DNA of 64,000 nt from Atherix ibis. Taxonomy: Eukaryota > Arthropoda > Insecta > Diptera > Athericidae. Each line of letters starts with the position of its first letter. The first letter of the stretch is position 1. Below the pieces are notes generated by a model. The model made no database searches and was not told where the DNA came from. It saw only the letters and a list, made by a program, of their open reading frames with translations. Where the stretch lies: assembly GCA_958298945.1 (NCBI GenBank), contig OY282607.1, positions 89,039,270 to 89,103,269 of the forward strand. Direction: 5' to 3'. The position numbers were made by a program, and so were the translations under genes. This document shows, one piece after another, positions 47,816 to 59,100 of this stretch.

Positions 47816-50800
47816 AGAACTATTCACTTCCCACCCTTTAATTATGGATGTGATTTTTTGAACTTATAAAATAAATTGTCCCATTCCTGGGGAGATTTTG
47901 ATAAGTGCTTTTTCGTATATGTCTTCTCATTTTTCTTAGGAATTAAAATCAAATTATTGTATGGTATTAAAATATGTAAACTATAATATAAAAAAGAGAA
48001 ATTTCCTTCTAAATATCAGAAACAATTTATTTTTGCTTGTAGAATAAAATAAGTCAAATTTTTGTCCTAGAGCTTTGGAGCTGACAAAATAAACTTTACC
48101 CTGAATGGAAGTTTATTCATCTTAGTTATTAGGATTGAAGGGATTTTGCTACAAATTATCAAGATGATCTTTTTAACTTATGAATATTCCTAACACAAAT
48201 GATAAATATATTCATCCTTTTTGAAGAACTTAAAAAAAAAATTTAGATAACCGAAAAAAGTAGAAGAAACAAATAATATTAAATGCAAATGTTCCATAGA
48301 GTTTACCCCCGCAGCTATAGAATTTGTAAAAACTCAATCAAAAGAAGCTTTCTTGAAAAGTTATATTTTATCATAGCTGGAAAATATTTGATCCTTATAA
48401 GAAATAGCAAAAGGGAGTCAAGCAAATAAAGAATGAAAAATACTCATATTAGGTATGCCTATAAAGTTTAGGGAATTTTTTTTTTTTGGTTATTATTCAT
48501 TCAATGCAAGGAGACAGAAGAAGGACTTGCTTAGCTGTGCATTATTCAGAAATAATTTGTATGGACTTTTATGATAGACCAACTGAATGGAAGACCAGTA
48601 AACTGAGTAATAGGCAAAAATGAAGGCAGGCCAAAGATATTTGGTTTATCATTTTAGGATAACGAAAGTTGGATTTAACAAAAAGGATGGACTTGTATGT
48701 GTACACGTTTCAGTTTAGATAATCTGCCCCCGGTTTACGACGCTCATTTGGTTTATGATTCATTTCTGGTCCAACAAAAATCAACTCGACCAAGAACAGC
48801 GAAATTTATGATAAGGATTTCAATCGAAATGTTGTGATCCTAGATGCTAGTATATTGTTACTAACCAAAACATATTTCTTAGTCCTTTTAGCTATTATTT
48901 TAGAGTCTCAGTACTCTTAGTAAACGGTTTTTTTTTGTTGATGCTCATTGTTATATTTTTAGTACACTTTCAGGCTCTAAATTTTTTTTTCACTTTAAGG
49001 ATGTAATTTTTCCTTAAGTATACAATGTTGCTTGCCATATTTTATTTGATAAATTTCATAACAACAAAAACTATTCCTAGTATCCTTATAAATTGGCGGT
49101 TATGCACGACTATTGCGTAACATTTTTAAAATATGAAAATGTATCTAAATCTGATCCTGGGAAAATTTATATAAAAGTTATATGCAAAAATCTTTGTCTC
49201 TGGCAAAAAAAAAATATTGGCGTTGAATATATGATGATACATGACAATCGGTATCCTAAATGCCATCCCTCGTGTATGTTTATGATGAATTTTTTATTAA
49301 GGATGCCACTCTCTTGTGGGTAAAAATTTATTCTCTTGAATTTTTGATTAAACGAAATAAAGTTTTGTTCAGCGTGATTGTTCTTGATACGATTTACTAG
49401 AATGTACATGTATCTACAGTATGAGTACTACAAATTTCTGGACTATTATTCTTGTCCTTACATAGGATTTTATGGTCATATTTTCTACTACGGATAGTAT
49501 TATATATGCTGATATATTTTAGCTGGGATAATGCCATTGCTACATGTAAGAATTGGTTTGCACTTTACTATTGAAGAAGATTTGAACAATCTTGTACATA
49601 TCGAATGTCCTTTTGGAATTTGATTAGATCCTATTTTATTATGTATCACGATTTCAGATTTATTTTGTTTACTAACAAAAGTTTATGTCAATATAGTAAT
49701 TGGTAAATAATAAAAAAAAAACAATTTTGTTTTGTTTTTGTTAAATTGTAATTTTATAAATTTATCTTGAATTTTTTATGACGTTTTTTTACAATACTCC
49801 TTGTTGAGGAATATTTTACTAACTCTAAAAATAAAAAAAAAACACATACACACACACATTCTATACTTAAATTTTGGGAAGAAAGTTTTTATGAGATTCG
49901 ATTTGAATATGTTCCATGCATGCCAGTGAAACTAAAAATTTTTTGGATAGAAAAAAGGCAATGAAACTTTTGGATGGAAAAAAGGCGAATTTCGTCAATT
50001 TTAAGCTTCAACGTTTTTTCTTAGAAATATTATATAATTTTCTATTAAAAATTTAATTTTCGCTTATTTAAGAAAAAAAAACCAAAACGAAAATATACTT
50101 TATAGAATAAATTAATATAATTTATCCTAGAATTTTTTTTTCTGCAAACTCAACAGCAAAAAGAATTTTTTTTAATAATCTGTAAATTCTGGAATTTATT
50201 TATGAAATAAATCTTTTTAACTGGTTAAATAAAAATTTTTTTCTCTTAATTAAAAGAGATTTTATATAAAAAGATTTAATAATATTAATATTTTACAATT
50301 TATCTTATATTTATTTGAACAAAAAGTAAAAATGGTAAATTTTTCTGTGAGTAGGAGTGAACTTTGAACAATGCGAAAAATATGCAGCAATATTAATATA
50401 CCCACACAAGAATGATAATTTTTTTTTTCAAATTAAAATGAACGGAATGAACCCAAAGGATCCCTCAGGTAATATGCTACTGCAACTCATTAAATTAATT
50501 AAATTCCTTTTCAATTATAAATTCCACCAACAGAATGAAAATGATTATCAGTCGTCTTTCAATCAAAATTAAATTTTCCTGCGAATAAATATTAAAATAT
50601 TTTTCTATTTATTAAATCATTTATTATACAATATATACAGACATACTTTATCTGTGGGATGATATTTTTTAAATATTGTTTTTAATCAACATTTTCTCGT
50701 CCTTCATTATTCCTACAAGTACTCATAGTACTGCTTGGACATTCTGAGAATTATTGAATATAAGCTAAAGACAGAAAAACATTTCTCTTATCTTTTCATT

Positions 50801-51430
50801 ATTCGAAATAATTTTGGATAATCTTATACGATTAGTTAAATTCAAATCTATATGGAAACATATTCTAATGGACTGTACTCCTCCACATGAATTTCTTCTT
50901 CTATTAACAATATTTATTCATTAATTCGTTCTTAGAAAGTTCTATCTTTGGAGGAATAAAGTCTTTGCATCGTTTCTCATAGCCTTTCTTGGAACGATTT
51001 AATTTTAAATGCAAATCAATCGATGTCATGCCTGTGAGATTCATAAGGAATTGAAACGTATTCAGATCGAGTCGAGTCAAAAATGAAATTGGACATTGCC
51101 TAAGTGAGTGAGTGCCAGGATTACAGGTTGACTGATTAGGTGATTTTTCGTTTTGAATTCGACGACAATTACGTAATCCAAGGTAAGAAAACTGAAGACT
51201 AGTAGAATTTTTACTCGTTAAAATTTCACATAGGCGCGTGCATTGTTGCAGTTTCGGTTCCAGAATGTATCAATAATCAAACCGTTTCCGACAAGAGATT
51301 GGTTAGCTAGCTGCCTACTTAGAGGGCGGCTAGATATTGTGAGAACTCAACGACACCCAGCCGCAGAACCAGTACCACCGATGCAAGTAGTCAAATGAAA
51401 TATATTCTTCCATTAATCAGTAATGGCAAC
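47816..51430. other. Unassigned AT-rich DNA
   Basis: Low-complexity A/T-rich sequence with a short (CA)n run at 49,842-49,857 and a small local repeat (TTTTGGATRGAAAAAAGGC twice, 49,938-49,986). The open frames of 71-80 codons at 49.1-49.4 and 50.36 kb are unsupported. Confidence 0.3.
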
Positions 51431-52460
51431 CGACGGAGTCAAGTTAATATATTAGCTAAGGTCTTGTCTGTGCGGACATAAAAGTCAATACCAACTCGAA
51501 AAGGTTCCGCAACTCTTGACAACTGCACAAAATCAAAATCCTCTCCACCGTTTCCAATTATGTTTTGCCTAGTTTTTAGTCCATAGAACTTTTGTATTAT
51601 TTTTATTATTACTTTCTATGTTGAATGTTTATTATCTGGCATCATGGCAACCAACAGATATCCGACATCAATAGGCCTAAAACGACAGCGAGCATGATGA
51701 AAGAAGACTATTCAGGCAGCAATGATGAAAATGGCATCATAAATAGAGGACCATAGAATTATTGGAGGGGGAGGGGGGAAGTGGAAGAGGCTCTTAAGAT
51801 ACAGCAAGTACTGAAGATGAAACACAAAGTCTTCTGCTTCTATTGGCAATAGTTGGTGGCAGTGATAACGATGATGATGACGGCAGTCCGATGTTACTGG
51901 TAGTAACCGGCTGCGGCCGGAGACAATGATAACTCCGACAAATGGCAGGCCACATTGACAAACGGGCATAATGTGACTGAAGTTCTATGTGACATGTCAT
52001 CCGAATCGTCGATGGAAATAAATTTGAATACCAAACAGCACGATCGAATATAAATTGGCAGCAAGGAAGAGGATGAACATGTTTAATGGTTGCGCGGCAT
52101 TCACATTCATCCTCCTCATCATCAACCGTCCCTGTCGTCAAACTCCCCATCAGATCCATCTCCATTGTCCGACTTATCCTCAATCGAATAGTAATCATTG
52201 GCAATGGCAATGCTATTGTCGTCGTCATTGTCAACGCCATCATCATCCCGATGGACATGGCCATTGGATGTCGGGACTTTATTCGATACAAGCCCGATTG
52301 TCTTCGATGCGAGCCAATCCGGGCGTTTTTGTCATTTGTGCCGCGTTTGTCGTTCAGCCGCTGTTTTTATTTATTGTCTTCTATTGGATCCTTGATAGAG
52401 AGGTTGTCAGTATCATCTGCAATGGTCACTTTTTAAATGCCAATGACATTTGCAGTTAAG
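51431..52460. other. Compositionally distinct island with trinucleotide-rich sequence
   Basis: GC content and complexity rise here and most frames stay open over about 52,050-52,450. GAT/GAC and CAT runs dominate. On the minus strand one frame (about 52,335 to a stop near 52,120) encodes a short acidic stretch (DDDGVDNDDDNSIAIANDYY then SIEDKSDNGDGSDGEFDD). It has no start codon, and no splice sites are evident. At 51,850-51,930 the plus strand also gives GGSDNDDDDGSP. It may be an exon, untranslated region or enhancer of a host gene. I cannot decide, and I do not recognise a protein. Confidence 0.3.
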
Positions 52461-53064
52461 GAAAATTGCATGCCTTCAAATGGGGAGATGTTATAAAAAA
52501 AATACGATAGCGTAAAGAATAAAAACAAGAAAAAAAAGACAAGACACACAATCGAATTACAGACAAACTAATCACCATTAAAATGCGATCACTAACTAGG
52601 AAATGACTGGGTGTGTTGAAAAATGGCTGTAATATTCTTCGGACTTTATTTGATGGCATTGCGTATGTATAACATTTTGTGATGGAATTTTTTCAAAAAA
52701 AAAAAAAAATATTGTGCCTAAAATTGGAAAATATTCTCAATCAGGTTTAAATTTTTCTAAATACTTCAGCAAAGAAAGCTTCAATAAATTGGAAAAATTC
52801 ACCTCTCATAAACCATTTACAATTCAATCCGGCATGCACCTTAAAAATTAATAATTTTATATCTTTTGGTATATTTAATTGGACAAAAACTCCACTTCAA
52901 ATTTACTGAGTGTTAAGGGAGGTTAATTGGAAAATTTTAAGTTTTCTGCATTCATTTTTATTTTTTAATTTCTGATTTCGTAATCGAAACTTTTACAAAA
53001 ATATGCCTCACTGTCTAAATTTCTAATGCATAAATCGTCTCCACGATATATTTTAACATATTTA

Positions 53065-53225
53065 AATTCCTTTTTAATCGCGTCAATTGCACGTGCATTA
53101 CAATTAATTGTTCTTGCACTGATCGCGAACTTTGTTCGCGGCGAGCGTGCACAATCCCATGCACGCGCATAGTACGTAAGTTCTGTCAGGCCCTTAAAAA
53201 AATAGGAAATTTGACGTATAAATCG
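53065..53225 (-). repeat. Dispersed repeat family 1, copy F (block X only, inverted)
   Basis: GCACGTGCATTACAATTAAT and GATCGCGAACTTTGTTCGCG match copy E at 47,590-47,680; CCATGCACGCGCATAGTACG and the TGTCAGGCCCTTAAAA end follow in the same order. Only the CpG-rich block is present. Confidence 0.7.
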
Positions 53226-53414
53226 ATAAAATAAAGATTTTTTCCCAAATAATTTCAGGCATACAGAAAAAAAACTATTAAAAACTTAGCTTTTAGGGAA
53301 AAAAAATTAATTAAGTTTTTAAAATTTCAAATTAATAAATTTACAAACACAAAAAAAATAAGGAATAAGGAAGACTTTTCATAAAGGGTTTTCGAATAAG
53401 AGTTAAGGAAATTT

Positions 53415-54618
53415 AAATTATTTTTTTTTAATATGAAGCACAATCGATACAATTACATTAATTAAGAATATAACGTCATTAAAATAGCCTCCACGAATTC
53501 TTTTGCAGGAACGAATTCGATAAACCCAATTTTCGAGCACTTTTGCCACTAAATCAAGTCGTATGTCATGAATAGCAAGTTCAATATTGACTTCTAAAGC
53601 TTGAAGAGAGTCTGGTTTATTGCTGAAGACCAATGACTTCAAATAACCCCACAAAAAATAGTCTAATGGTGTTAAATCACAACTTCTTCGAGGCCATTCA
53701 ATGTCACAATTTCTTGAAATAATCGAATCTCCAAACATATCTCGCAATAATTCGGTTGTTCCACGTGATGTGTGGTACGTAGCCCCGTCTTGTTGAAACC
53801 AGATGTTGTCCAGATCAACTTCTTCCAATTTCGGCCATAAAAAGTTGGTAATCATCGATCTATACCGCTCTCCATTGACAGTAAGGGTGTTACCAGCTTC
53901 ATTTCGATAGAAGTACGGACCGATGATTCCACCAGACCAAAACCCACACCAAACTGTCAATTTAGGTGACTGTAATGGGTGTTCATGAATAATTTGTGGG
54001 TTTTCTTCGCACCAGAATAGACAGTTTTGTTTATTTACCGCACCACTCAAATGAAAGTGAGCCTCATCGGAGAAGACGATTTTCTTAAAAAAATCGTTAT
54101 CGTTTTCAATTTGTACCAAAACAAAATCAATAAATTCATGATGTTTACGGTGGTCCAATGGCTTTAGTTCTTGACTGATAACAATTTTATATGGATGCAA
54201 GCCCAAATCCTTTCTCAAAATCCGCCAGGGCGTGATTTGAGACAGTCCCAAAATCTTGAGAACGCCTTGGAATCGACAAATTGCGGTCTTCAGCAACACT
54301 TGCCTGAACGGCAGTAATATTTTCATTACTTCGAGTGGTTCTTTGTCTTATTGGTACTTGAACATTATGTAAAGAAAATGTACGCTCAAAATTTTTAACA
54401 ATTCGACGAATAGCGAGCACAGTTGCACGATTATTACGACCATAAAATGGCAAAAGCGCACGAAAAGTTGCAATTGGAGAACGATTATTTTGATAATAAA
54501 ATTGAATAATTTGTAAATATTGTTCTTGCGTATATCTCTCGATAATGAAATTGCAAACATTACTGAATACAATAAAAAAAAACAATTTATGACATATTAC
54601 AAATGGCCGAAATGTCAC
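53415..54618 (-). pseudogene. IS630-type transposase, nearly complete, one frameshift
   Basis: Two minus-strand frames together cover a whole transposase of the IS630/Tc1/mariner superfamily, of the type widespread in insects. The N-terminal frame (to about 54,250) has a helix-turn-helix-like region, IERYTQEQYLQIIQFYYQNN then FRALLPFYGRNNRAT. The usual initiator Met seems lost, since the conserved start reads Ile-Glu-Arg. A one-base-class frameshift near 54,245-54,262 leads to the catalytic frame, where the acidic residues are at D87 (VFSDEAHF), D180 (WFQQDGATYHT) and D217 (RRSCDLTPLDYFLWGYLK) of the 302-codon frame starting at 54,326, giving 36 residues between the last two. All three are intact. 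Terminal inverted repeats were not found. Of all the transposase genes in the window this is the least damaged. Confidence 0.85.
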
Positions 54619-54719
54619 TTAGAAATAATATCACTGTTATTGTATGAAAGCAGGCATGATCACACTCGCAACAATATTTTCCAATTTATACTATAGAAAG
54701 TAAAATTAAATAAATAATA

Positions 54720-55149
54720 ATAAAAATTTCAATTTTTCTTACATTTTTATTTAATTTTATTTTGTAAAAATTGCCATTATACAATTTTAAAACGAAAATT
54801 TTAATAAGCTTTCAAAGCTTATTAATTTTTATAGTAATTTGTGATGACTTTTTCACTCATTTCGTTTTGTACTTCGAGAATTATTTAATGGTATTTGTTT
54901 TTAAAATTATTTTAAATTTAAAGATTTTTTACTAAATTATATTTGTTTATATAGTTATATAAAAAAAGATGTAGTGACGTCAAATTGCACGATCTTGTAT
55001 TTCTATTGACGACATCACTAAATGACGCGTCCTGGATACTTGTCGCACAATAACAAAAGCCAAAAAACTTTTGTCATATTTCATGGTTTGTGGCATCGTT
55101 TTATTAAAATTGCATATGGTTTCGATCAAATTCTTTCAGATCACATCAA
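54720..55149. other. AT-rich DNA without recognised features
   Basis: Nothing was recognised apart from a small inverted word at about 54,808-54,825 (TAAGCTTTCAAAGCTTA). Confidence 0.3.
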
Positions 55150-55440
55150 AAACATGTAGTTATCATATGGCCATAGTGTTTAAATAAGACGTTAACGGTC
55201 ACTTCTTTTTTATTTTCAAAGAAATATGGGTCAACCACCCCTTCAGACCAAAATACACATCAGACAGTCTTTTTTCGCGGATACAATGGCTCCTCCAAAG
55301 ATATTTGTAAGTTTTAAGAATCTTCTATGGTATATGCCGTACGTAAAATAAGCCTCATCGCTGAAGAAGTATTCTCCGCATATATTGGCTACGCCAGAAT
55401 CACCACTTTTGTAGTTATTTTTAATCAAATTTTACAATAT
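55150..55440 (-). pseudogene. IS630-type transposase fragment
   Basis: The minus-strand frame 55,243-55,428 reads YFFSDEAYFTYGIYHRRF (first catalytic Asp, matching FSDEAHFHLSG at 54.06 kb). Continuing past a frame break it reads WSEGVVDPYFFENKKEVTVN and HYGHMIT, the equivalents of 'WSGGIIGPYFF...VNGERYRSMIT'. The parts carrying the second and third acidic residues and the N-terminus are missing. It may belong to the same or a sister family as the transposase 0.5 kb away on the same strand. Confidence 0.7.
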
Positions 55441-57050
55441 TACTAAATAAATCAATTTTTTTTAATATAAAATGGCAAATTTAAAGTTTAATATATTTTA
55501 TATAAAATTATATATTTATTCAGATATTCTTAAATGACGGCGCTATATTTTCAGAACTTTGCAAAGGATAACTATGAAAACTCACAACAAAGTATGAAAT
55601 GCATTGAAGCCCTATCAACACGGTAGAGCTTAAGTTCTTTTGCATGCACCTAACGAGATAAGGTCTATTTGGTAAAATAAAATCCTACAAAAGTTAAATA
55701 AATCTAAGGGGAGTTTTGGCAAAAATTTTACATTGATGGTAAATAACTTAATTATACGTTGCGTGTGACAGAGATATTGATTAAACACTGAGCACTTAGC
55801 ACAAATGCGTGCATATAAATTGTTTTTGCTCTCATTTCATGACTGTCATAGCGATTCCATTTAAAAGGGGATCGTTAACTGATAAACTGGCAAAGTGATT
55901 TAAAAATAAAGGTAGAAAAAATATTTAGCAAAGAAAAACAAAATATAAAGGATATAAAAAAAAATATATATTGTACAATCCACAAAAATGGAAATAACAT
56001 AAATACGTGTAACATATATGGTAGGTTGGAAAAAATTTTAACCAACTAAATATGCATACAAGTACTAGAAAAACTAGAAATTTTCATATAAAAATCCATA
56101 GAATTGAAACGACAACGAATGCTATACCGGAAACGGATACCGTACTCGCATGAACTCCACATACCCCATTCGAATGTATGTGTTTATATAATATTGAAGA
56201 AATTTTTTTGGTTGAAAAATGAACAAATTCAGTTTTTTTTTTCATAAATAAATAAAATAACAGAAAAATAAACAACTTTTAATGTAAATAAATAAATAAA
56301 ATGGAAAACCGATTCATAAATACTTAATAATAAAGTATGTAAAGGACATGCAATTTTAATGGGTTTCACCTGCCCTAACCCTGGCCAACGATCATATCCA
56401 ATATAATTATTTCCTTCGAAAAGATTTATTTGCTTCCATTTTCGAGAAGGGGTTTTTGTAGTCACGTGCGAGTTTTTAGATTTAGTTAAATGAATAATCA
56501 TGCAGAATGGAAATAGTTTACGAATATGTGACTGACTTTATACTAATTTATAATGAAAATATAAATATGTAATAAGAAAAATACTAGTAGAAAAAATATA
56601 GTTGTAGAAAAAATAGGAAAAATTATTAATAGTCACACATTTGCCAAGGAACAGCCTGTTTATAAAATGAAAAGCAAAAGCTTCAGGGTTTGTTGTTATT
56701 ATTCTATGAAAATTCTGTCAATAAAAATTATAGCATGCATTTTTTGTGTCTTTTCATATTTGCTGTTTAGGCTATTAAACTGCTCCCTTGTTTAAATAAA
56801 AAGAAAAATATTTTTAAAAAAATCCATTAATCATCTTCTGTAACTAATAACAGAATCACGAAACTGTTTTAATATAATGTCCTTCACTGACCATATTTGA
56901 ATAATTAAAGACTAAACAAGGAATTATTTACTATCTGTAAAAGTTGGTTAAATATTTTTTTTTTAAATTTTCTATTTTTGCATTTTTGTAGCCTACCGAA
57001 TTTTACCACAATATGGAATTTGTCCATTCATTATTGCTTCATTTATAGAA
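55441..57050. other. AT-rich DNA without recognised features
   Basis: Short open frames only. 56.1-56.5 kb has overlapping minus-strand frames of 63-90 codons with no domain. Confidence 0.3.
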
Positions 57051-57059
57051 GCTCCAGTC

Positions 57060-58650
57060 TGTATACAAGCTTTACCAAAAATTAGTTAGATGGGCTATCC
57101 AATAGTATAGTAGGAATTGTATCCCTTTATTCTCGCACTGTATTAGTTATTATAGGCCATTTTAACGCGCATATTTCTTGTTTACTTTACCACTTTATAC
57201 GGATAACACCTGAGGGAATGTATGCTGAGACGTTTGCTGAGTCAAAAAACTTGACGTTTGCTGAGTCAAAAAACACAATCGGGGAAAAAGAGTTAAGCTT
57301 TCGGTTTTATAGAAATAACCCTTCCGAAAGAACACCAAAAGACGTTTAAAGGAGCCGAAAAGGACTGCAATGCTCTTATCCGTAGTGTTACATTTTTTAA
57401 GGACCAAAAGCTGCGGCAGCAAATACCACAGTGCCCCAGGACTAGTAAACAATTTGAAGATTATTTACCAAGAGAATCAAAACTTCTGCCAGCTTACCCA
57501 CTCCAACGAAATTTTATAATAAAAATCCAGTTTTTTACCTCAACAGACAAGGTCAATTTGTTATGCGGATCATTTTGCTGCTTCTTCCTCTCTTCCAGAA
57601 TGTGCCATAAATCTGCTTGCATTGGAACGCAAAGAATTTGGAAGGGGGAAATTTAATTTCACACTTATACTGTTAGAAGAGTTCTTCGAGATCCGCTGTT
57701 CCAGATGGTATTTTTCCCATAGTTCTGAATAGGTGATATTTATAATTAGCAAAACCACTACGTAAAATTTTCCACCTATCCTTTTATTCTGGAATTTATC
57801 TTCATCTATATAGAAAACAGCATTCGTTCAACCAATTCCCAAAAAGGTGAGCCCTCTTCTCCCTTTAATTATTGCCGATCTTTTTCTCTAAAATCTCATC
57901 TTTCTAATATCATGGAAATACTGCTAAACTATCAGCTAATGAAATATCTTGAATCAAGGATACTCCTCAGTAACCGTTAATATAGTTTCTGTTGCAATAG
58001 ATCCACTAGTGATTTGATGGCATATCTAGCATGTAATGTAGGATTATTACACTTATTATTTCAAAAGCATTTGATGGAGTATGGCATCAGGGCCCTTTGG
58101 GTGAAAATGCGGTCATTGGATATCGACGATTGCCTCCTCAAATGGATTTGAAACTACCCTTCGAACCATTCAGTCGAAGTTATTTTGGATGGCTTCAAGT
58201 CTGCAGTCCACCAAATAAATTCTGGTGTTCCGCAGGGCTCCCCTCTATGTATGGGTAGGCACTTCTAAAACGTCGGTGCAATTATTAGATAGAATTAAAT
58301 TAATAGGAGAAAAAAATGTTACGGAGTCACTGTTACACCGACATAATGTCCCCTATCTCTCCTTAATTTATAGTATTTTTCATTAACACTGTTCCAGTGA
58401 ATTGGTAAGTCGCATTTTGCTCCCACAATTATTTCACCTTAGTTTCACCACGAATATACAACAGTTTGTTCTGAATCCCCTTGTCAGGAATGCTCTGCCT
58501 CACCCGTTTTTCCCAAATCTTTCCAATCGAAAGCTATTTAAGAGCATAGTGCATCCATATATCTCATCTCCTCTTATACATTCCAAACTCGCGATATACC
58601 ATAACATTAAAAGGATATTCATAATTCCTTTAGCGCAAGTAATTTATAAA
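57060..58650 (+). pseudogene. CR1/Jockey-like LINE remnant (endonuclease to C-terminus)
   Basis: Landmarks on the plus strand: VLVIIGHFNAHISC (57,142-57,182), the endonuclease 'VVGDFNAHH' motif with Asp changed to His; PIPKKG then FNYRPISLKSHLSNIMEI (57,830-57,920), the start of the reverse transcriptase; FISKAFDGVWHQGPL (58,056-58,100), palm motif A; VHQINSGVPQGSPLCM (58,208-58,252). After a large deletion that removes YADD it reads NALPHPFFPNLSNRKLFKSI (58,490-58,550), equivalent to the C-terminal 'LWNSLP-x-x-VFP-x-x-Y-N-L-x-x-FK-x-x-V' of CR1-type elements. An in-frame 24-bp duplication (57,229-57,274) and many frameshifts are present. Clade placement between CR1 and Jockey is uncertain. 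Confidence 0.75.
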
Positions 58651-58839
58651 AAAAACTAATTGTTTAGTTATCTAATAATGCATGATATTGTAAAAGGATA
58701 TCCTATAATTTTCTTATGGGAATAAGTTAATAGATATTTGCTCATTATTTGGTATCAAGAATTTCAATTTAATATTCTTATAACAAAAATAGTAAAAAAA
58801 ATGTGAGACTCCACATTTTTTAGCTGAAAATTAATACAT

Positions 58840-59100
58840 CTTAATTAAAAAGCATAGTGGTTGTATATGGGGCTCTGAAAACCCACAAGTGACTGTGAAT
58901 GAACCACAATATTTATGTTAAATGATTCTATGGTATGGATTTATGTCTGAACGATAAAAAGAGACCATTACCATAAATTCTGAGTGCTTTGACCATATGA
59001 TAGGCAACTTAAACTTTAAAATTTTAAACTGAACTATATGTGGTCTTAACAAACAAAACAGAACCCCAACTATCTGGTGATATCAATTATCCAGTAATTA
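58840..59100 (+). repeat. Dispersed repeat family 2 copy, longer
   Basis: Contains ATATGGGGCTCTGAAAACCC then ACAAGTGACTGTGAATGAACC, and is collinear with the 29.77-30.06 kb copy through TTTATGTCTGAACG and ACTATATGTGGTCTTAACA. Confidence 0.55.

Noticed and set aside
52055..52459. Plus-strand 134-codon frame and minus-strand 165-codon frame (51,794-52,291)
   Set aside because: Composition is dominated by translated GAT/CAT repeats; neither has a domain and they overlap, so neither is called as a gene.
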